From an uncultured Lachnospiraceae bacterium (GTDB lineage: Bacteria; Bacillota; Clostridia; Lachnospirales; Lachnospiraceae): 64,000 nucleotides of DNA. This document shows positions 36,057 to 45,328 of this stretch, one piece after another (within the stretch, counting starts at the first letter, position 1; every line of letters starts with the position of its first letter). Under the pieces are notes generated by a model. That model was not told the origin of the DNA and searched no databases. It worked only from the letters and a program-made list of their open reading frames with translations. Made by a program: the position numbers and the translations under genes. The stretch lies in the NCBI GenBank assembly GCA_958402795.1, contig CATXUX010000019.1:4224-68223 (forward strand), written 5' to 3'.

Positions 36057-37310
36057 ATGTCATTAAAAAAGAAACCGGTCACCGGGATGAAGGATATCAT
36101 GCCGGAGGAGATGGAAATCCGGGATTATGTCATCGGACTGATCAAGGACACCTATAAATCGTTTGGGTTTTTATGCATTGAGACGCCATGCGTGGAGCAT
36201 ATTGAAAATTTGTGCAGCAAGCAGGGCGGAGACAATGAGAAACTGATATTCAAGATCTTAAAGAGAGGAGAAAAACTGAAGCTCGACACGGCGAAAGAGG
36301 AGATGGATCTGGTGGACGGCGGACTGCGCTACGATCTGACAGTGCCGCTGTCCCGCTATTACGCGAATCATGCGAATGATCTCCCGTCGCCGTTCAAGGC
36401 ATTGCAGATGGGGAATGTGTGGAGAGCCGACCGGCCGCAGAGAGGCCGTTTCCGCCAGTTCATGCAGTGTGACATCGACATTATCGGCGAAGCGTCCAAT
36501 CTGGCGGAGATCGAGCTGATCCTTGCGACGACGACCCTTCTGGGCAGACTGGATTTTCATAATTTTACGATCCGGATCAATGACAGAAGGATTCTGAAAG
36601 CAATGGCGGCATACAGCGGATTTGCGGAAGAAGATTATGACAGTGTATTTATCACGCTGGATAAGATGGACAAGATCGGTCTGGACGGAGTAAGAAAAGA
36701 ACTGGAGGAAAATGGCTACGCAGAAGACATTGTCGATACGTATCTGCAGATTTTTCAGAAAGTGACAAGTGATGTGGAAGGAATCCACTGGTGCAAAGAG
36801 CAGCTCGGCGAATATCTTCCGGCAGACGCGGCGGATTCTCTCGAAATGATCATGACAAGCGTGGAACACGCAAAGGAAGCGGACTTCTGCATGGCGTTTG
36901 ACCCGACACTTGTCCGGGGAATGTCCTACTACACCGGAACCATTTTTGAGATTTCGATGGATGAGTTCGGCGGCAGTGTCGGCGGCGGCGGACGCTACGA
37001 TAACATGATCGGAAAATTCACCGGGCAGGATACCCCGGCGGTAGGATTTTCCATTGGATTCGAACGGATCGTTATGCTGCTTCTGGAACGTGGTTTCCAT
37101 GTCCCGGCGCAGAAACAAAAAAAGGCATATCTGCTCGAGAAAAATCTTCCACAGCAGAAAATGCAGGAAGTGCTGGAAGCTGCCAAAGCGGACCGCGCAG
37201 CAGGAATGCAGGTCATGCTGCAGAATATGAAGAAGAATAAAAAGTTCCAGAAAGAGCAGCTTGTGCAGCAGGGATATGAGGAGATTGTTGAAATATTTAA
37301 CCGGGAATAG
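36057..37310 (+). CDS. hisS: Histidyl-tRNA synthetase
   Basis: Class II aminoacyl-tRNA synthetase of 417 residues charging tRNA-His. Motif 2 region is MGNVWRADRPQRGRFRQFMQCDIDI; the histidine-specific loops are LVRGMSYYTGTIFE and GGGGRYDNMIGKF; motif 3 is PAVGFSIGFERIVMLL. The C-terminal anticodon-binding domain is short. The ATG at 36057 lies 8 bp after AAGGAGAG; an upstream in-frame ATG at 36021 has no site. It forms an operon with aspS. Confidence 0.94.
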   Translation: MSLKKKPVTGMKDIMPEEMEIRDYVIGLIKDTYKSFGFLCIETPCVEHIENLCSKQGGDNEKLIFKILKRGEKLKLDTAKEEMDLVDGGLRYDLTVPLSRYYANHANDLPSPFKALQMGNVWRADRPQRGRFRQFMQCDIDIIGEASNLAEIELILATTTLLGRLDFHNFTIRINDRRILKAMAAYSGFAEEDYDSVFITLDKMDKIGLDGVRKELEENGYAEDIVDTYLQIFQKVTSDVEGIHWCKEQLGEYLPADAADSLEMIMTSVEHAKEADFCMAFDPTLVRGMSYYTGTIFEISMDEFGGSVGGGGRYDNMIGKFTGQDTPAVGFSIGFERIVMLLLERGFHVPAQKQKKAYLLEKNLPQQKMQEVLEAAKADRAAGMQVMLQNMKKNKKFQKEQLVQQGYEEIVEIFNRE

Positions 37311-37351
37311 AGTAAAAGGGGAAGTTCCCGTCAAGAGAAAGGAAGAGGATT

Positions 37352-39157
37352 ATGGCTGAATCGATGAAGGGATTACACCGCACCCATAGATGCGCGGAAC
37401 TTTCCGCGGCGAATGTGGGCGAGACGGTGACGATCATGGGCTGGGTACAGAAGAACCGGAATAAGGGCGGACTGGTATTTGTCGACGTCCGTGACCGTTC
37501 GGGGATTATCCAGGTAGTATTTGAGGAAGGAAAGTGTGAGGAAGAGCTGATCGCAAGAGCAGCGGGACTGCGCAGCGAGTATGTGGTGGCAGTTGTCGGC
37601 ACGGTAGAGAAACGTTCCGGCGCTGTGAATACGTCTCTGGCGACCGGGGAGATCGAAGTGATCCCGACGCAGCTTCGGATTCTCTCAGAGTCGGAGACAC
37701 CGCCGTTCCCGATTGAGGAAAATTCAAAGACAAGAGAAGAACTGCGCCTGAAATACCGGTATCTTGACCTGCGCAGGCCGGATCTGCAGCGAAATCTGAT
37801 GATGCGAAGCAGGATCGCTACACTGACACGGCAGTTTCTGTCGGACGAGGGATTCCTGGAGATTGAAACCCCTGTCCTGGGAAAGACAACGCCGGAGGGG
37901 GCAAGGGACTATCTGGTTCCGAGCCGGATCCATCCGGGCAGTTTCTATGGTTTGCCGCAGTCACCGCAGCTTTATAAGCAGCTTTTGATGTGTTCCGGAT
38001 ATGACCGGTATTTTCAGATAGCGAAATGCTTCCGTGATGAAGACCTGCGTGCGGACCGCCAGCCTGAATTTACACAGATCGACATGGAAATGTCATTTGT
38101 AGACGTGGATGATGTGATCGAAGTCAATGAACGTCTGCTTGCGAAGTTGTTTAAAGAAGTGCTGGATATCGACGTGGAACTGCCGATTCCGCGGATGACC
38201 TGGCAGGAGGCAATGGACCGCTACGGCTCTGATAAACCGGATACCCGGTTCGGAATGGAGCTGGTGAATGTAACGGATGTGGTGAAAGACTGCGGGTTTG
38301 CCGTATTTCAGAATGCGATCGAAAACGGCGGAACTGTCCGCGGAATCAACGCGAAAGGACAGGGAGGCATGCCACGCAAGAAGATTGACAAGCTGGTTAG
38401 CTTTGCGAAGGACTACGGCGCAAAGGGACTCGCCTACATCGCAATCGGCGGGGATGGAACCGTGAAGTCTTCTTTCGCGAAGTTTATGACCGAAGAGGAA
38501 ATGCAGAACCTGATCAAGGCGATGGACGGAGAAAACGGCGACCTGCTTCTCTTCGCGGCAGATAAGAATAAGGTCGTGTGGGATGCGCTGGGCGCTCTGC
38601 GTCTGGAGCTGGCGCGCCAGATGGATCTGTTGGATAAGAACGAGTATAAGTTTTTGTGGATCACAGAGTTCCCGCTGCTTGAATGGAGCGAAGAGGAGAA
38701 CCGCTATACGGCGATGCATCATCCGTTCACCATGCCAATGGAAGAAGATCTGCAGTACATTGACACCGATCCGGGCAGGGTGCGCGCGAAAGCCTACGAC
38801 ATTACGCTGAATGGAAATGAAATCGGCGGCGGCAGTATCCGAATCCATCAGAATGACATTCAGGAGAAAATGTTCGAAGTGCTTGGCTTCACAAAGGAAG
38901 AGGCGTATAAACAGTTTGGCTTTTTGCTGGATGCGTTTAAGTACGGAGTACCGCCGCACGCAGGACTTGCATATGGTCTGGACCGTCTGGTCATGCTGAT
39001 GACGAAATCTGACAGCATCCGCGACGTGATGGCATTCCCGAAGGTGAAGGACGCTTCCTGTCTGATGACGAGCGCGCCGAGCGCGGCTTCCGACCTGCAG
39101 TTGGAAGAGCTGGGACTGGAACTGCGGAAAAATGAACAAAAAGAAATGAAGGAATAA
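37352..39157 (+). CDS. aspS: Aspartyl-tRNA synthetase
   Basis: Bacterial-type class II AspRS of 601 residues. N-terminal OB anticodon-binding domain (VGETVTIMGWVQKNRNKGGLVFVDVRDRSG), catalytic domain with YLDLRRPDLQ, TPVLGKTTPEGARDYLVPSR, FRDEDLRADRQPEFTQIDMEMSFV, an inserted GAD domain (about 290-400) and motif 3 GLAYGLDRLVMLM. AAGGAAGAGG precedes the ATG. A 41-bp gap from hisS indicates cotranscription. Whether it is discriminating for tRNA-Asp or also charges tRNA-Asn cannot be told from this window. Confidence 0.96.
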   Translation: MAESMKGLHRTHRCAELSAANVGETVTIMGWVQKNRNKGGLVFVDVRDRSGIIQVVFEEGKCEEELIARAAGLRSEYVVAVVGTVEKRSGAVNTSLATGEIEVIPTQLRILSESETPPFPIEENSKTREELRLKYRYLDLRRPDLQRNLMMRSRIATLTRQFLSDEGFLEIETPVLGKTTPEGARDYLVPSRIHPGSFYGLPQSPQLYKQLLMCSGYDRYFQIAKCFRDEDLRADRQPEFTQIDMEMSFVDVDDVIEVNERLLAKLFKEVLDIDVELPIPRMTWQEAMDRYGSDKPDTRFGMELVNVTDVVKDCGFAVFQNAIENGGTVRGINAKGQGGMPRKKIDKLVSFAKDYGAKGLAYIAIGGDGTVKSSFAKFMTEEEMQNLIKAMDGENGDLLLFAADKNKVVWDALGALRLELARQMDLLDKNEYKFLWITEFPLLEWSEEENRYTAMHHPFTMPMEEDLQYIDTDPGRVRAKAYDITLNGNEIGGGSIRIHQNDIQEKMFEVLGFTKEEAYKQFGFLLDAFKYGVPPHAGLAYGLDRLVMLMTKSDSIRDVMAFPKVKDASCLMTSAPSAASDLQLEELGLELRKNEQKEMKE

Positions 39158-39160
39158 AGC

Positions 39161-39201
39161 GAACCCTGCGCAGAGAACCTGGATATTTCTGCGCAGGGTT
39201 C
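39161..39201 (+). terminator. Strong hairpin after aspS
   Basis: GAACCCTGCGCAGA (39161-39174) is perfectly complementary to TCTGCGCAGGGTTC (39188-39201), 14 bp with a 13-base loop. There is no T-run, and the next gene starts 22 bp later, so readthrough is possible. Confidence 0.6.
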
Positions 39202-39223
39202 CCATGTCATAAGGAGGAAAACC

Positions 39224-40258
39224 ATGAAGATTCAGGCGGTCATATTTGATTTTGACTATACACTGGGAGACTCGACAGACGGGATCGTGATGTGTACCAA
39301 TGCCGCGCTGGAACGGCTCGGATACGCGCCGGTGTCCGAAGAGACGGTCCGCCCCACTGTGGGACTTACACTGGAAGAAATGTATGCTGTCTTTACAGGA
39401 GACCAGGACGGGGAACGGGCAAAGTTCTTTTCGGATTATTTTATCGAGAAGGCGGACATTCTGGTGCCTGAGCATACGTTTTTGCTGCCGGATACGGAAG
39501 AGACTTTGCGCAGATTACAGGAAGCCGGGATCGTGGTGGGAATCGTGACAACAAAATACCACGGTCAGATTGAGAAAATCCTGGAGCGGACGCACACGAC
39601 AGAACTTGTTTCCTATATTGTGGGTGCCGATGACGTCCGGCATCAGAAACCGGATCCGGAGAGCATCCGGAAGATCCTGGGAGAAATGAATCTGGATGTT
39701 GACGAGATTCTGTATGTGGGAGACAGCCTTGTGGACGCAAAGACAGCGCAGGCGGCAGGAGCAAAGTTCGCTGCGGTCACGACGGGCGCCACGGCAGAAG
39801 AACAATTTGCGGATTACCCGCATGTCGCGGTGATGCGATCGCTGCATGAGGTACTGGAGGTCCTTGAAAACTGCCATGGACAGCAGCCGCGGCAGATGCA
39901 CGGTGAGGCAGACCATGGGCACAGCCATACGCGTAGTGATACAGACCGTGATCATGGACATACACATGGTTCGGGAACGCCGCACCGTCATATCCACAGC
40001 GCCCGGGAAAAAAAGGCCGTGATCAACCGGCTGTCGAAATCCATCGGTCATCTGGAGTCGGTCAAGCGGATGGTGGAGAACGACCGGGACTGCAGCGACG
40101 TGCTGATCCAGCTTGCGGCGGTTCGCTCGGAGATCAACAGTACCGGGAAGGTCGTTTTGAAAAACCATCTGGAGCACTGCATCGTAGAAGCTGTGGAGGA
40201 ACATGATATGGAATCTATATCGAAGATGAATGAGGCGATCGATAAGTTTATAAAGTAA
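39224..40258 (+). CDS. HAD-family phosphatase fused to a CsoR-type metal-sensing repressor domain
   Basis: Protein of 344 residues in three parts. Residues 1 to about 217 are a HAD hydrolase (DxD in IFDFDYTLGD, IVTTKY, KPDPE, YVGDSLVDAKTA), similar to PpaX/phosphoglycolate phosphatases. Residues about 218-257 form a linker very rich in His (GHSHTRSD, HGHTHGSG, PHRHIHS). Residues 258-344 are a CsoR/RcnR (DUF156) domain with the Cys-His-Cys pattern in RDCSDVL and NHLEHCIVEA. CsoR proteins are DNA-binding repressors released by Cu, Ni or similar metals, often encoded as stand-alone proteins. One continuous frame with AAGGAGG upstream supports a true fusion. The metal and target genes are unknown. 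Confidence 0.85.
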   Translation: MKIQAVIFDFDYTLGDSTDGIVMCTNAALERLGYAPVSEETVRPTVGLTLEEMYAVFTGDQDGERAKFFSDYFIEKADILVPEHTFLLPDTEETLRRLQEAGIVVGIVTTKYHGQIEKILERTHTTELVSYIVGADDVRHQKPDPESIRKILGEMNLDVDEILYVGDSLVDAKTAQAAGAKFAAVTTGATAEEQFADYPHVAVMRSLHEVLEVLENCHGQQPRQMHGEADHGHSHTRSDTDRDHGHTHGSGTPHRHIHSAREKKAVINRLSKSIGHLESVKRMVENDRDCSDVLIQLAAVRSEINSTGKVVLKNHLEHCIVEAVEEHDMESISKMNEAIDKFIK

Positions 40259-40287
40259 AGTGATTTTACAAAAATCATAATTTTTTC

Positions 40288-40316
40288 TATACAAAACGGG
40301 AAAAATATGTCATAAT
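40288..40316 (+). promoter_or_regulatory. Likely promoter of the nucleoside operon
   Basis: TATACA (40288-40293), 17-bp spacer, CATAAT (40311-40316), about 42 bp before the lipoprotein start. Each hexamer has one or two mismatches. No CRE or DeoR operator was recognised. Confidence 0.5.
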
Positions 40317-40357
40317 AGACACATAAACTTTTTACAAAACAGAAGGAGGCACGTATT

Positions 40358-41566
40358 ATGAAGAAAAAAGTTTTGGCATTATTGCTGGCAGGAGCAATGG
40401 CATTTTCACTTGCGGCCTGCGGCGGCAGTGACGACGGAGGCGACAGCCAGGCGGATACGACCGATGGAGAGGGTGCAGAAGAATCTGATATCCAGCTGGC
40501 GATGATCACCGACTCCGGAGACATTACAGACCAGAGCTTCAACCAGACGACCTATGAGACCTGTAAGGCATGGGGCGAGGAAAACGGCGTGGACTTCACC
40601 TACTACAAGCCGGAGAGTGATTCTGACGAGGCCAGAGAGGCAAGCGTAGACCAGGCTGTAGCGGACGGAGCGAACGTGATCGTGATGCCGGGATATATGT
40701 TTGCGGCTGCGATCGTGGACAAGGCAGGCGATTATCCGGATGTGAAGTTTGTTGCACTTGACGTAGGAGCGGGAGATCTCCTTGAGAAGGGCGTCGGTGA
40801 AGGATACACCTACAATCCGGATGACTATGATGTAACAGAGTATTACAGCACAGACAATGTATACTGCTGTACGTATCAGGAAGAGATTTCCGGTTATATG
40901 GCAGGTTACGCAGCAGTGAAACTCGGATATAAGCATCTTGGATTCCTCGGCGGCATGCAGGTTCCGGCTGTTACACGTTTTGGATATGGTTACGTACAGG
41001 GCGCGGATGCAGCGGCGAAGGAACTCGGAATCGAAGGTGAAGTATCCATCGAGTATGTATGCGGCGGACAGTTCTACGGCGACGCAGACATCACAGCTTA
41101 CATGGATACATGGTATGGAACCAACGGTGTTGAAGTAGTATTTGCATGCGGCGGCGGAATTTACACATCTGCAGCAGAAGCAGCGGCTAAGACCGGCGGC
41201 AAGGTGATCGGTGTTGACTCTGACCAGAAGGCTACGATCGACGGACAGTATGGTGAAGGCATTACCGTAACTTCAGCGATGAAAGGTCTTGCACCGACGG
41301 TAGAGACCGTGCTGGATGCGATCCGCGACGGCGAATGGGACAACTACGTAGGAAAGATCGAGAATCTGGGCATGGTATCCGACAATCCGGAAGAGAACTA
41401 TGTACAGCTTCCTCTGGAGAGTACACAGTGGTCCGATAGTTTCACTGAGGATGATTACAGAGCGCTTGTAAAAGCAATCGATGGCGGTGAGATTGAGATT
41501 TCAAACGATATTACAGCGATGCCGGAGACTTCCATCAAGGTGACTGACTACGGCAGCATCAAATAA
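40358..41566 (+). CDS. BMP-family nucleoside-binding lipoprotein of ABC importer
   Basis: Substrate-binding lipoprotein of 402 residues. The signal peptide ends in the lipobox LAAC with Cys21 as lipidation site, followed by a Gly/Ser/Asp linker. The mature part matches the BMP/PnrA/Med family (IQLAMITDSGDITDQSFNQTTYE, GANVIVMPGYMFAAAI, GFLGGMQVPAVTRFGYGYVQGA), which binds nucleosides in known members. AGAAGGAGG precedes the ATG. A strong terminator separates it from the ATPase and permeases, consistent with excess production of the binding protein. Downstream nucleoside-catabolic genes support the substrate class. Confidence 0.92.
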   Translation: MKKKVLALLLAGAMAFSLAACGGSDDGGDSQADTTDGEGAEESDIQLAMITDSGDITDQSFNQTTYETCKAWGEENGVDFTYYKPESDSDEAREASVDQAVADGANVIVMPGYMFAAAIVDKAGDYPDVKFVALDVGAGDLLEKGVGEGYTYNPDDYDVTEYYSTDNVYCCTYQEEISGYMAGYAAVKLGYKHLGFLGGMQVPAVTRFGYGYVQGADAAAKELGIEGEVSIEYVCGGQFYGDADITAYMDTWYGTNGVEVVFACGGGIYTSAAEAAAKTGGKVIGVDSDQKATIDGQYGEGITVTSAMKGLAPTVETVLDAIRDGEWDNYVGKIENLGMVSDNPEENYVQLPLESTQWSDSFTEDDYRALVKAIDGGEIEISNDITAMPETSIKVTDYGSIK

Positions 41567-41596
41567 GCAAACCGGACAATATTGATTTTTAGCGGT

Positions 41597-41633
41597 AAAG
41601 GGGAGCAGGTTTAATATCCGCTCCCCTTTTTTC
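41597..41633 (+). terminator. Terminator/attenuator between lipoprotein and ABC ATPase genes
   Basis: AAAGGGGAGC pairs with GCTCCCCTTT around a 13-base loop and is followed by a T-run (TTTTTTCT). It can act as a partial terminator, favouring the binding-protein gene over the transporter genes. Confidence 0.85.
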
Positions 41634-41680
41634 TAAAACCGCCGGAAAATAGAACCAGAATGAGAGGAGGCGTGTAAAGA

Positions 41681-43222
41681 ATGAGCGATTATGCGATAGA
41701 GATGCTGAATATCACGAAAAGATTTCCGGGCATCGTTGCAAATGACAATATTACTTTACAGCTCAAAAAAGGAGAGATCCATGCGCTGCTGGGTGAAAAC
41801 GGCGCCGGAAAGTCCACGCTGATGAGCGTGCTTTTCGGACTGTACCAGCCGGAGGAAGGAGAAATCCGCAAGGATGGAAAGCCGGTTTCCATCAAAGATC
41901 CGAACGATGCCAACGATCTGGGGATCGGGATGGTACACCAGCATTTTAAACTGGTGGAATGTTTCAGTGTCCTCGACAATATTATTCTCGGGGTAGAGAC
42001 TACGAAGAATGGGTTCCTGCAAAAGGATGCGGCAAGGAAGAAGGTCGTGGAGCTTTCAGAAAAGTACGGACTCTCCGTGGATCCGGACGCGATCATCGAA
42101 GATATTACCGTAGGGATGCAGCAGAGAACGGAAATATTAAAAATGCTCTACCGGGATAACGAGATCCTGATCTTTGACGAACCGACGGCCGTGCTGACGC
42201 CGCAGGAAATTCAGGAATTGATGAAGATCATGAAGAATCTGGCGGCAGAGGGGAAGAGCATCCTGTTTATTACCCATAAGCTGGCGGAGATCATGCAGGT
42301 TGCGGACCGCTGTACCGTACTCCGGAAAGGAAAATACATCGGGACCGTAGATGTGAAGGACACCACGCCGGAGAAGCTGTCAGCGATGATGGTCGGGCGC
42401 AACGTCAACTTTGTTGTAGAGAAAAAACCAAAAGAGCCGGGCGAAGTGGTACTGGATGTCAAGAATATGACGGTTGCTTCAAAGCGGCATAAAAACGATG
42501 CGGTAAAACATGTATCGCTGCAGGTGCGAAGCGGTGAGATCGTATGTATTGCCGGGATTGATGGAAACGGACAGACTGAATTCGTATACGGACTGACCGG
42601 ACTGGAACCGCTCAAAGAAGGAAGCATTTCACTCAACGGCACGGATATTTCCCATGCTTCAATACGGGAACGGCTGTCTTCCGGCATGAGTCATATTCCG
42701 GAAGACCGGCACAAACACGGACTGGTTTTGGATTATTCGCTGGAGGATAATCTGATTCTTCAGACCTATTACACTCCGCAGTTTACGAATGGAGCGGGAT
42801 TCCTGAAGCGGAAGGCAATCAGAGACTATGCGAACCGGCTGATCGAAGAACATGATATCCGTTCCGGGCAGGGTGCGGTTACGCCTGCACGTTCGATGTC
42901 AGGCGGAAATCAGCAGAAGGCGATCATTGCCCGGGAAATTGACAAAAATCCGGATCTTCTTGTCGCTGTGCAGCCGACACGTGGACTGGATGTGGGAGCC
43001 ATCGAGCATGTACACGAACAGCTTGTGGCGCAAAGAGACGCAGGAAAGGCAGTTTTGCTTGTCAGTCTGGAACTGGACGAAGTCATGAATGTTTCAGACC
43101 GGATCCTGGTGATGTATGAAGGGGAGATCGTCGGCGAGTTTGATCCGAAGAAGGTTACAGTCGAGGAACTTGGACTCTACATGGCAGGTTCCAAGAGAAA
43201 GGGGGCGCAGGAACATGAATAA
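41681..43222 (+). CDS. Nucleoside ABC importer ATP-binding protein (NupO/YufO-like)
   Basis: Tandem ABC ATPase of 513 residues with two nucleotide-binding domains, as in sugar/nucleoside (RbsA-type) importers. The first domain has Walker A GENGAGKST, signature region DITVGMQQRTEIL and Walker B ILIFDEPTAVLTP. The second has a degenerate Walker A (GIDGNGQTE), signature MSGGNQQKAIIAREI and Walker B-like LLVAVQPTRGLD; this asymmetry is usual for the family. GAGAGGAGG lies upstream. Its 3' end overlaps the permease start by 8 bp. Confidence 0.93.
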   Translation: MSDYAIEMLNITKRFPGIVANDNITLQLKKGEIHALLGENGAGKSTLMSVLFGLYQPEEGEIRKDGKPVSIKDPNDANDLGIGMVHQHFKLVECFSVLDNIILGVETTKNGFLQKDAARKKVVELSEKYGLSVDPDAIIEDITVGMQQRTEILKMLYRDNEILIFDEPTAVLTPQEIQELMKIMKNLAAEGKSILFITHKLAEIMQVADRCTVLRKGKYIGTVDVKDTTPEKLSAMMVGRNVNFVVEKKPKEPGEVVLDVKNMTVASKRHKNDAVKHVSLQVRSGEIVCIAGIDGNGQTEFVYGLTGLEPLKEGSISLNGTDISHASIRERLSSGMSHIPEDRHKHGLVLDYSLEDNLILQTYYTPQFTNGAGFLKRKAIRDYANRLIEEHDIRSGQGAVTPARSMSGGNQQKAIIAREIDKNPDLLVAVQPTRGLDVGAIEHVHEQLVAQRDAGKAVLLVSLELDEVMNVSDRILVMYEGEIVGEFDPKKVTVEELGLYMAGSKRKGAQEHE

Positions 43223-44369
43223 GCAATCGAAGAAAAGGGAGAGTCTGATCAGAAACGATGGCTTCCAGACCGTTCTTGCCTCTCTGATCTGCATTGTGCT
43301 CGGTCTTCTGGTCGGTTATATCGTATTACTGATCATCAATCCGGAGGGTGCAGGCGGAGCGATCGCTGCGATTCTGAAAAACTTTTTATATTATCCAAGT
43401 GAGACGGCGGCACTGAAGTATTTTGGCACGACGCTGGTGAAGGCTTCTGCACTGCTGATGTGCGCATTGTCGGTATTGTTCGCCTACAAAGTAGGCCTGT
43501 TCAACATCGGTGCTGCAGGCCAGTATGTAGTCGGAGCAGGAGCGGCGCTCTATTTTGCGCTGGGACTGCATATGCCGTGGTATGTCTGCCTGCTGGCATC
43601 CATTCTGCTGGCAGCGGTCGTTGGCGGAATTTCCGGACTTTTGAAAGCATATTTTAATGTGAACGAGGTTATTTCCTGCATTATGCTGAACTGGATTTCT
43701 CTGTACTGCGTGAATATGCTGCTTTCGACAGTTAAAGAACAGTCCACGCCGTATACGAAATCACTGAAGAACACGAATAAGGCGGCGCTGCTTCCGAATC
43801 TCGGACTGGACAGTCTGTTTTCCAACAATGAGTTCGTCACGATCGGGGTAGTGCTGGCAGTGCTTATGGCGATTATCGTCTGGGTGATCCTGGGCAAGAC
43901 AAAATTCGGCTATGAGCTGAAAGCGACGGGAAATAATAAAGACGCTGCCAAATACTGCGGCATGAAAGAGAAGAAAAACATTGTCCTGACGATGATGATC
44001 TCCGGCGGACTTGCAGGCATGGGAGCGGGTATCTTTTATCTGAGCGGGATCGAACAGTGGATGGTACAGCAGACAACTGTTCCGGGCATGGGATTCAATG
44101 GCATCGCGGCGGCATTCCTCGGCGGTCTGAATCCGATCGGGACGATCTTTTCATCCTATTTTATCCAGCATATTACAAGCGGCGGAACCTATGTGGACAA
44201 GACCATGTACTGTTCCCAGATTTCCGATCTGATTTCCGCGTTTATCATTTATCTGTGCGGATTTGTACTGTTCTTTAAGCTCTGGCTGAACCGGTATCTG
44301 GATAAGAGAGAAGAAAAGAAGGCTGCAAAAGAGCAGACATCCACAGATCAGAAAGGAGGACAGGCATAA
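43215..44369 (+). CDS. Nucleoside ABC importer permease 1 (NupP/YufP-like)
   Basis: Membrane permease of 384 residues in the BPD_transp_2 family, with about nine to ten hydrophobic helices. Conserved segments are VLFAYKVGLFNIGAAGQYVVGAG, AYFNVNEVISCIMLNWIS, KTKFGYELKATGNNKDAAKYCGM and GMGFNGIAAAFLGGLNPIG. The ATG at 43215 (ATGAATAA overlap with the ATPase stop) was chosen over an upstream in-frame ATG at 43116 because it is preceded by a G-rich ribosome site and gives the usual N-terminus. Confidence 0.92.
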   Translation: MNKQSKKRESLIRNDGFQTVLASLICIVLGLLVGYIVLLIINPEGAGGAIAAILKNFLYYPSETAALKYFGTTLVKASALLMCALSVLFAYKVGLFNIGAAGQYVVGAGAALYFALGLHMPWYVCLLASILLAAVVGGISGLLKAYFNVNEVISCIMLNWISLYCVNMLLSTVKEQSTPYTKSLKNTNKAALLPNLGLDSLFSNNEFVTIGVVLAVLMAIIVWVILGKTKFGYELKATGNNKDAAKYCGMKEKKNIVLTMMISGGLAGMGAGIFYLSGIEQWMVQQTTVPGMGFNGIAAAFLGGLNPIGTIFSSYFIQHITSGGTYVDKTMYCSQISDLISAFIIYLCGFVLFFKLWLNRYLDKREEKKAAKEQTSTDQKGGQA

Positions 44370-45310
44370 TGTTACTGTTACTTCAATATACATTAATATT
44401 TGCATCGGTACTGGCACTTGTTGCGCTTGGCGGATGTTTTTCCGAACACAGCGGCGTGATCAACATCGGACTGGAAGGCATTATGGCGATCGGCGCACTT
44501 GGCGGCGCGCTTATGATGAAATACATTCCGGCAGGAACAGCAGCTCCGCTTGTGCTTCTGCTTGCGGTTCTGGCAAGTGTTGTGGCAGGAATCCTCTTTT
44601 CGCTGCTGCTGGCGGTGGCTGCGATCGACTTTAAAGCAGACCAGACGCTGGTTGGTACGGCGCTGAACCTGCTCGGACCGGCAGCGGCAGTTGTGATCGT
44701 GCGTGCGATCAATATGGCAGAAAGCACGGACAATGTATCTTCTACTGTGGCATATGGGCAGACAAAGAAAGCATTTCTTGTCAACATCAGCAAGTTTGAG
44801 TTTAGCTGGTTTATGCTGATCGCGCTGATTATTCTGATCGTGTCCTATATTGTGATGTATAAGACCAGATTCGGACTGCGGCTTCGGGCATGCGGGGAGC
44901 ATCCGCAGGCGGCGGACTCGGTAGGCATCAATGTAAGAAAGATGCGTTATGCAGGCGTAATCATTTCCGGCGCGCTCGGCGGACTTGGCGGTCTGGTATA
45001 TATTACCGCAGGCGTGAGCGAGTGGAAGTTTGAAAATGGAGTTGCAGGTTTTGGATTCCTTGCCCTTGCCGTTATGATCTTCGGACAGTGGAAACCAATC
45101 AATATCGGTCTGGCGGCGGTCCTGTTCGGATTCTTCAGGGCATTGTCCAATGTCTATACCGGATTTGATCTTCTTCTGGCGCTGAAACTGCCGAGCACAT
45201 TGTACAATATGCTTCCGTATATTATTTCGCTGATCGTCCTTGTGTTTGTTTCAAAGAATTCCAAGGCGCCGAAAGCAGAAGGAATTCCTTACGATAAGGG
45301 GCAGCGCTAG
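44369..45310 (+). CDS. Nucleoside ABC importer permease 2 (NupQ/YufQ-like)
   Basis: Second BPD_transp_2 permease, 313 residues. Typical segments: LGGCFSEHSGVINIGLEGIMAIGALGGA, FKADQTLVGTALNLLGPA, KTRFGLRLRACGEHPQAADSVGINV and GFGFLALAVMIFGQWKPINIGLAAVLFG. It starts at an ATG that overlaps the previous stop by one base (TAATG), so translation is coupled; a GGAGGACAGG ribosome site precedes it. Together with the other permease it forms the membrane channel. Confidence 0.92.
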   Translation: MLLLLQYTLIFASVLALVALGGCFSEHSGVINIGLEGIMAIGALGGALMMKYIPAGTAAPLVLLLAVLASVVAGILFSLLLAVAAIDFKADQTLVGTALNLLGPAAAVVIVRAINMAESTDNVSSTVAYGQTKKAFLVNISKFEFSWFMLIALIILIVSYIVMYKTRFGLRLRACGEHPQAADSVGINVRKMRYAGVIISGALGGLGGLVYITAGVSEWKFENGVAGFGFLALAVMIFGQWKPINIGLAAVLFGFFRALSNVYTGFDLLLALKLPSTLYNMLPYIISLIVLVFVSKNSKAPKAEGIPYDKGQR

Positions 45311-45328
45311 AAAGGCAGGCGACATCTT

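Noticed and set aside
38093..39475. Minus-strand frame of 460 codons opposite aspS
   Set aside because: Mirror frame of aspS caused by its codon bias; no ribosome site or recognisable domain.
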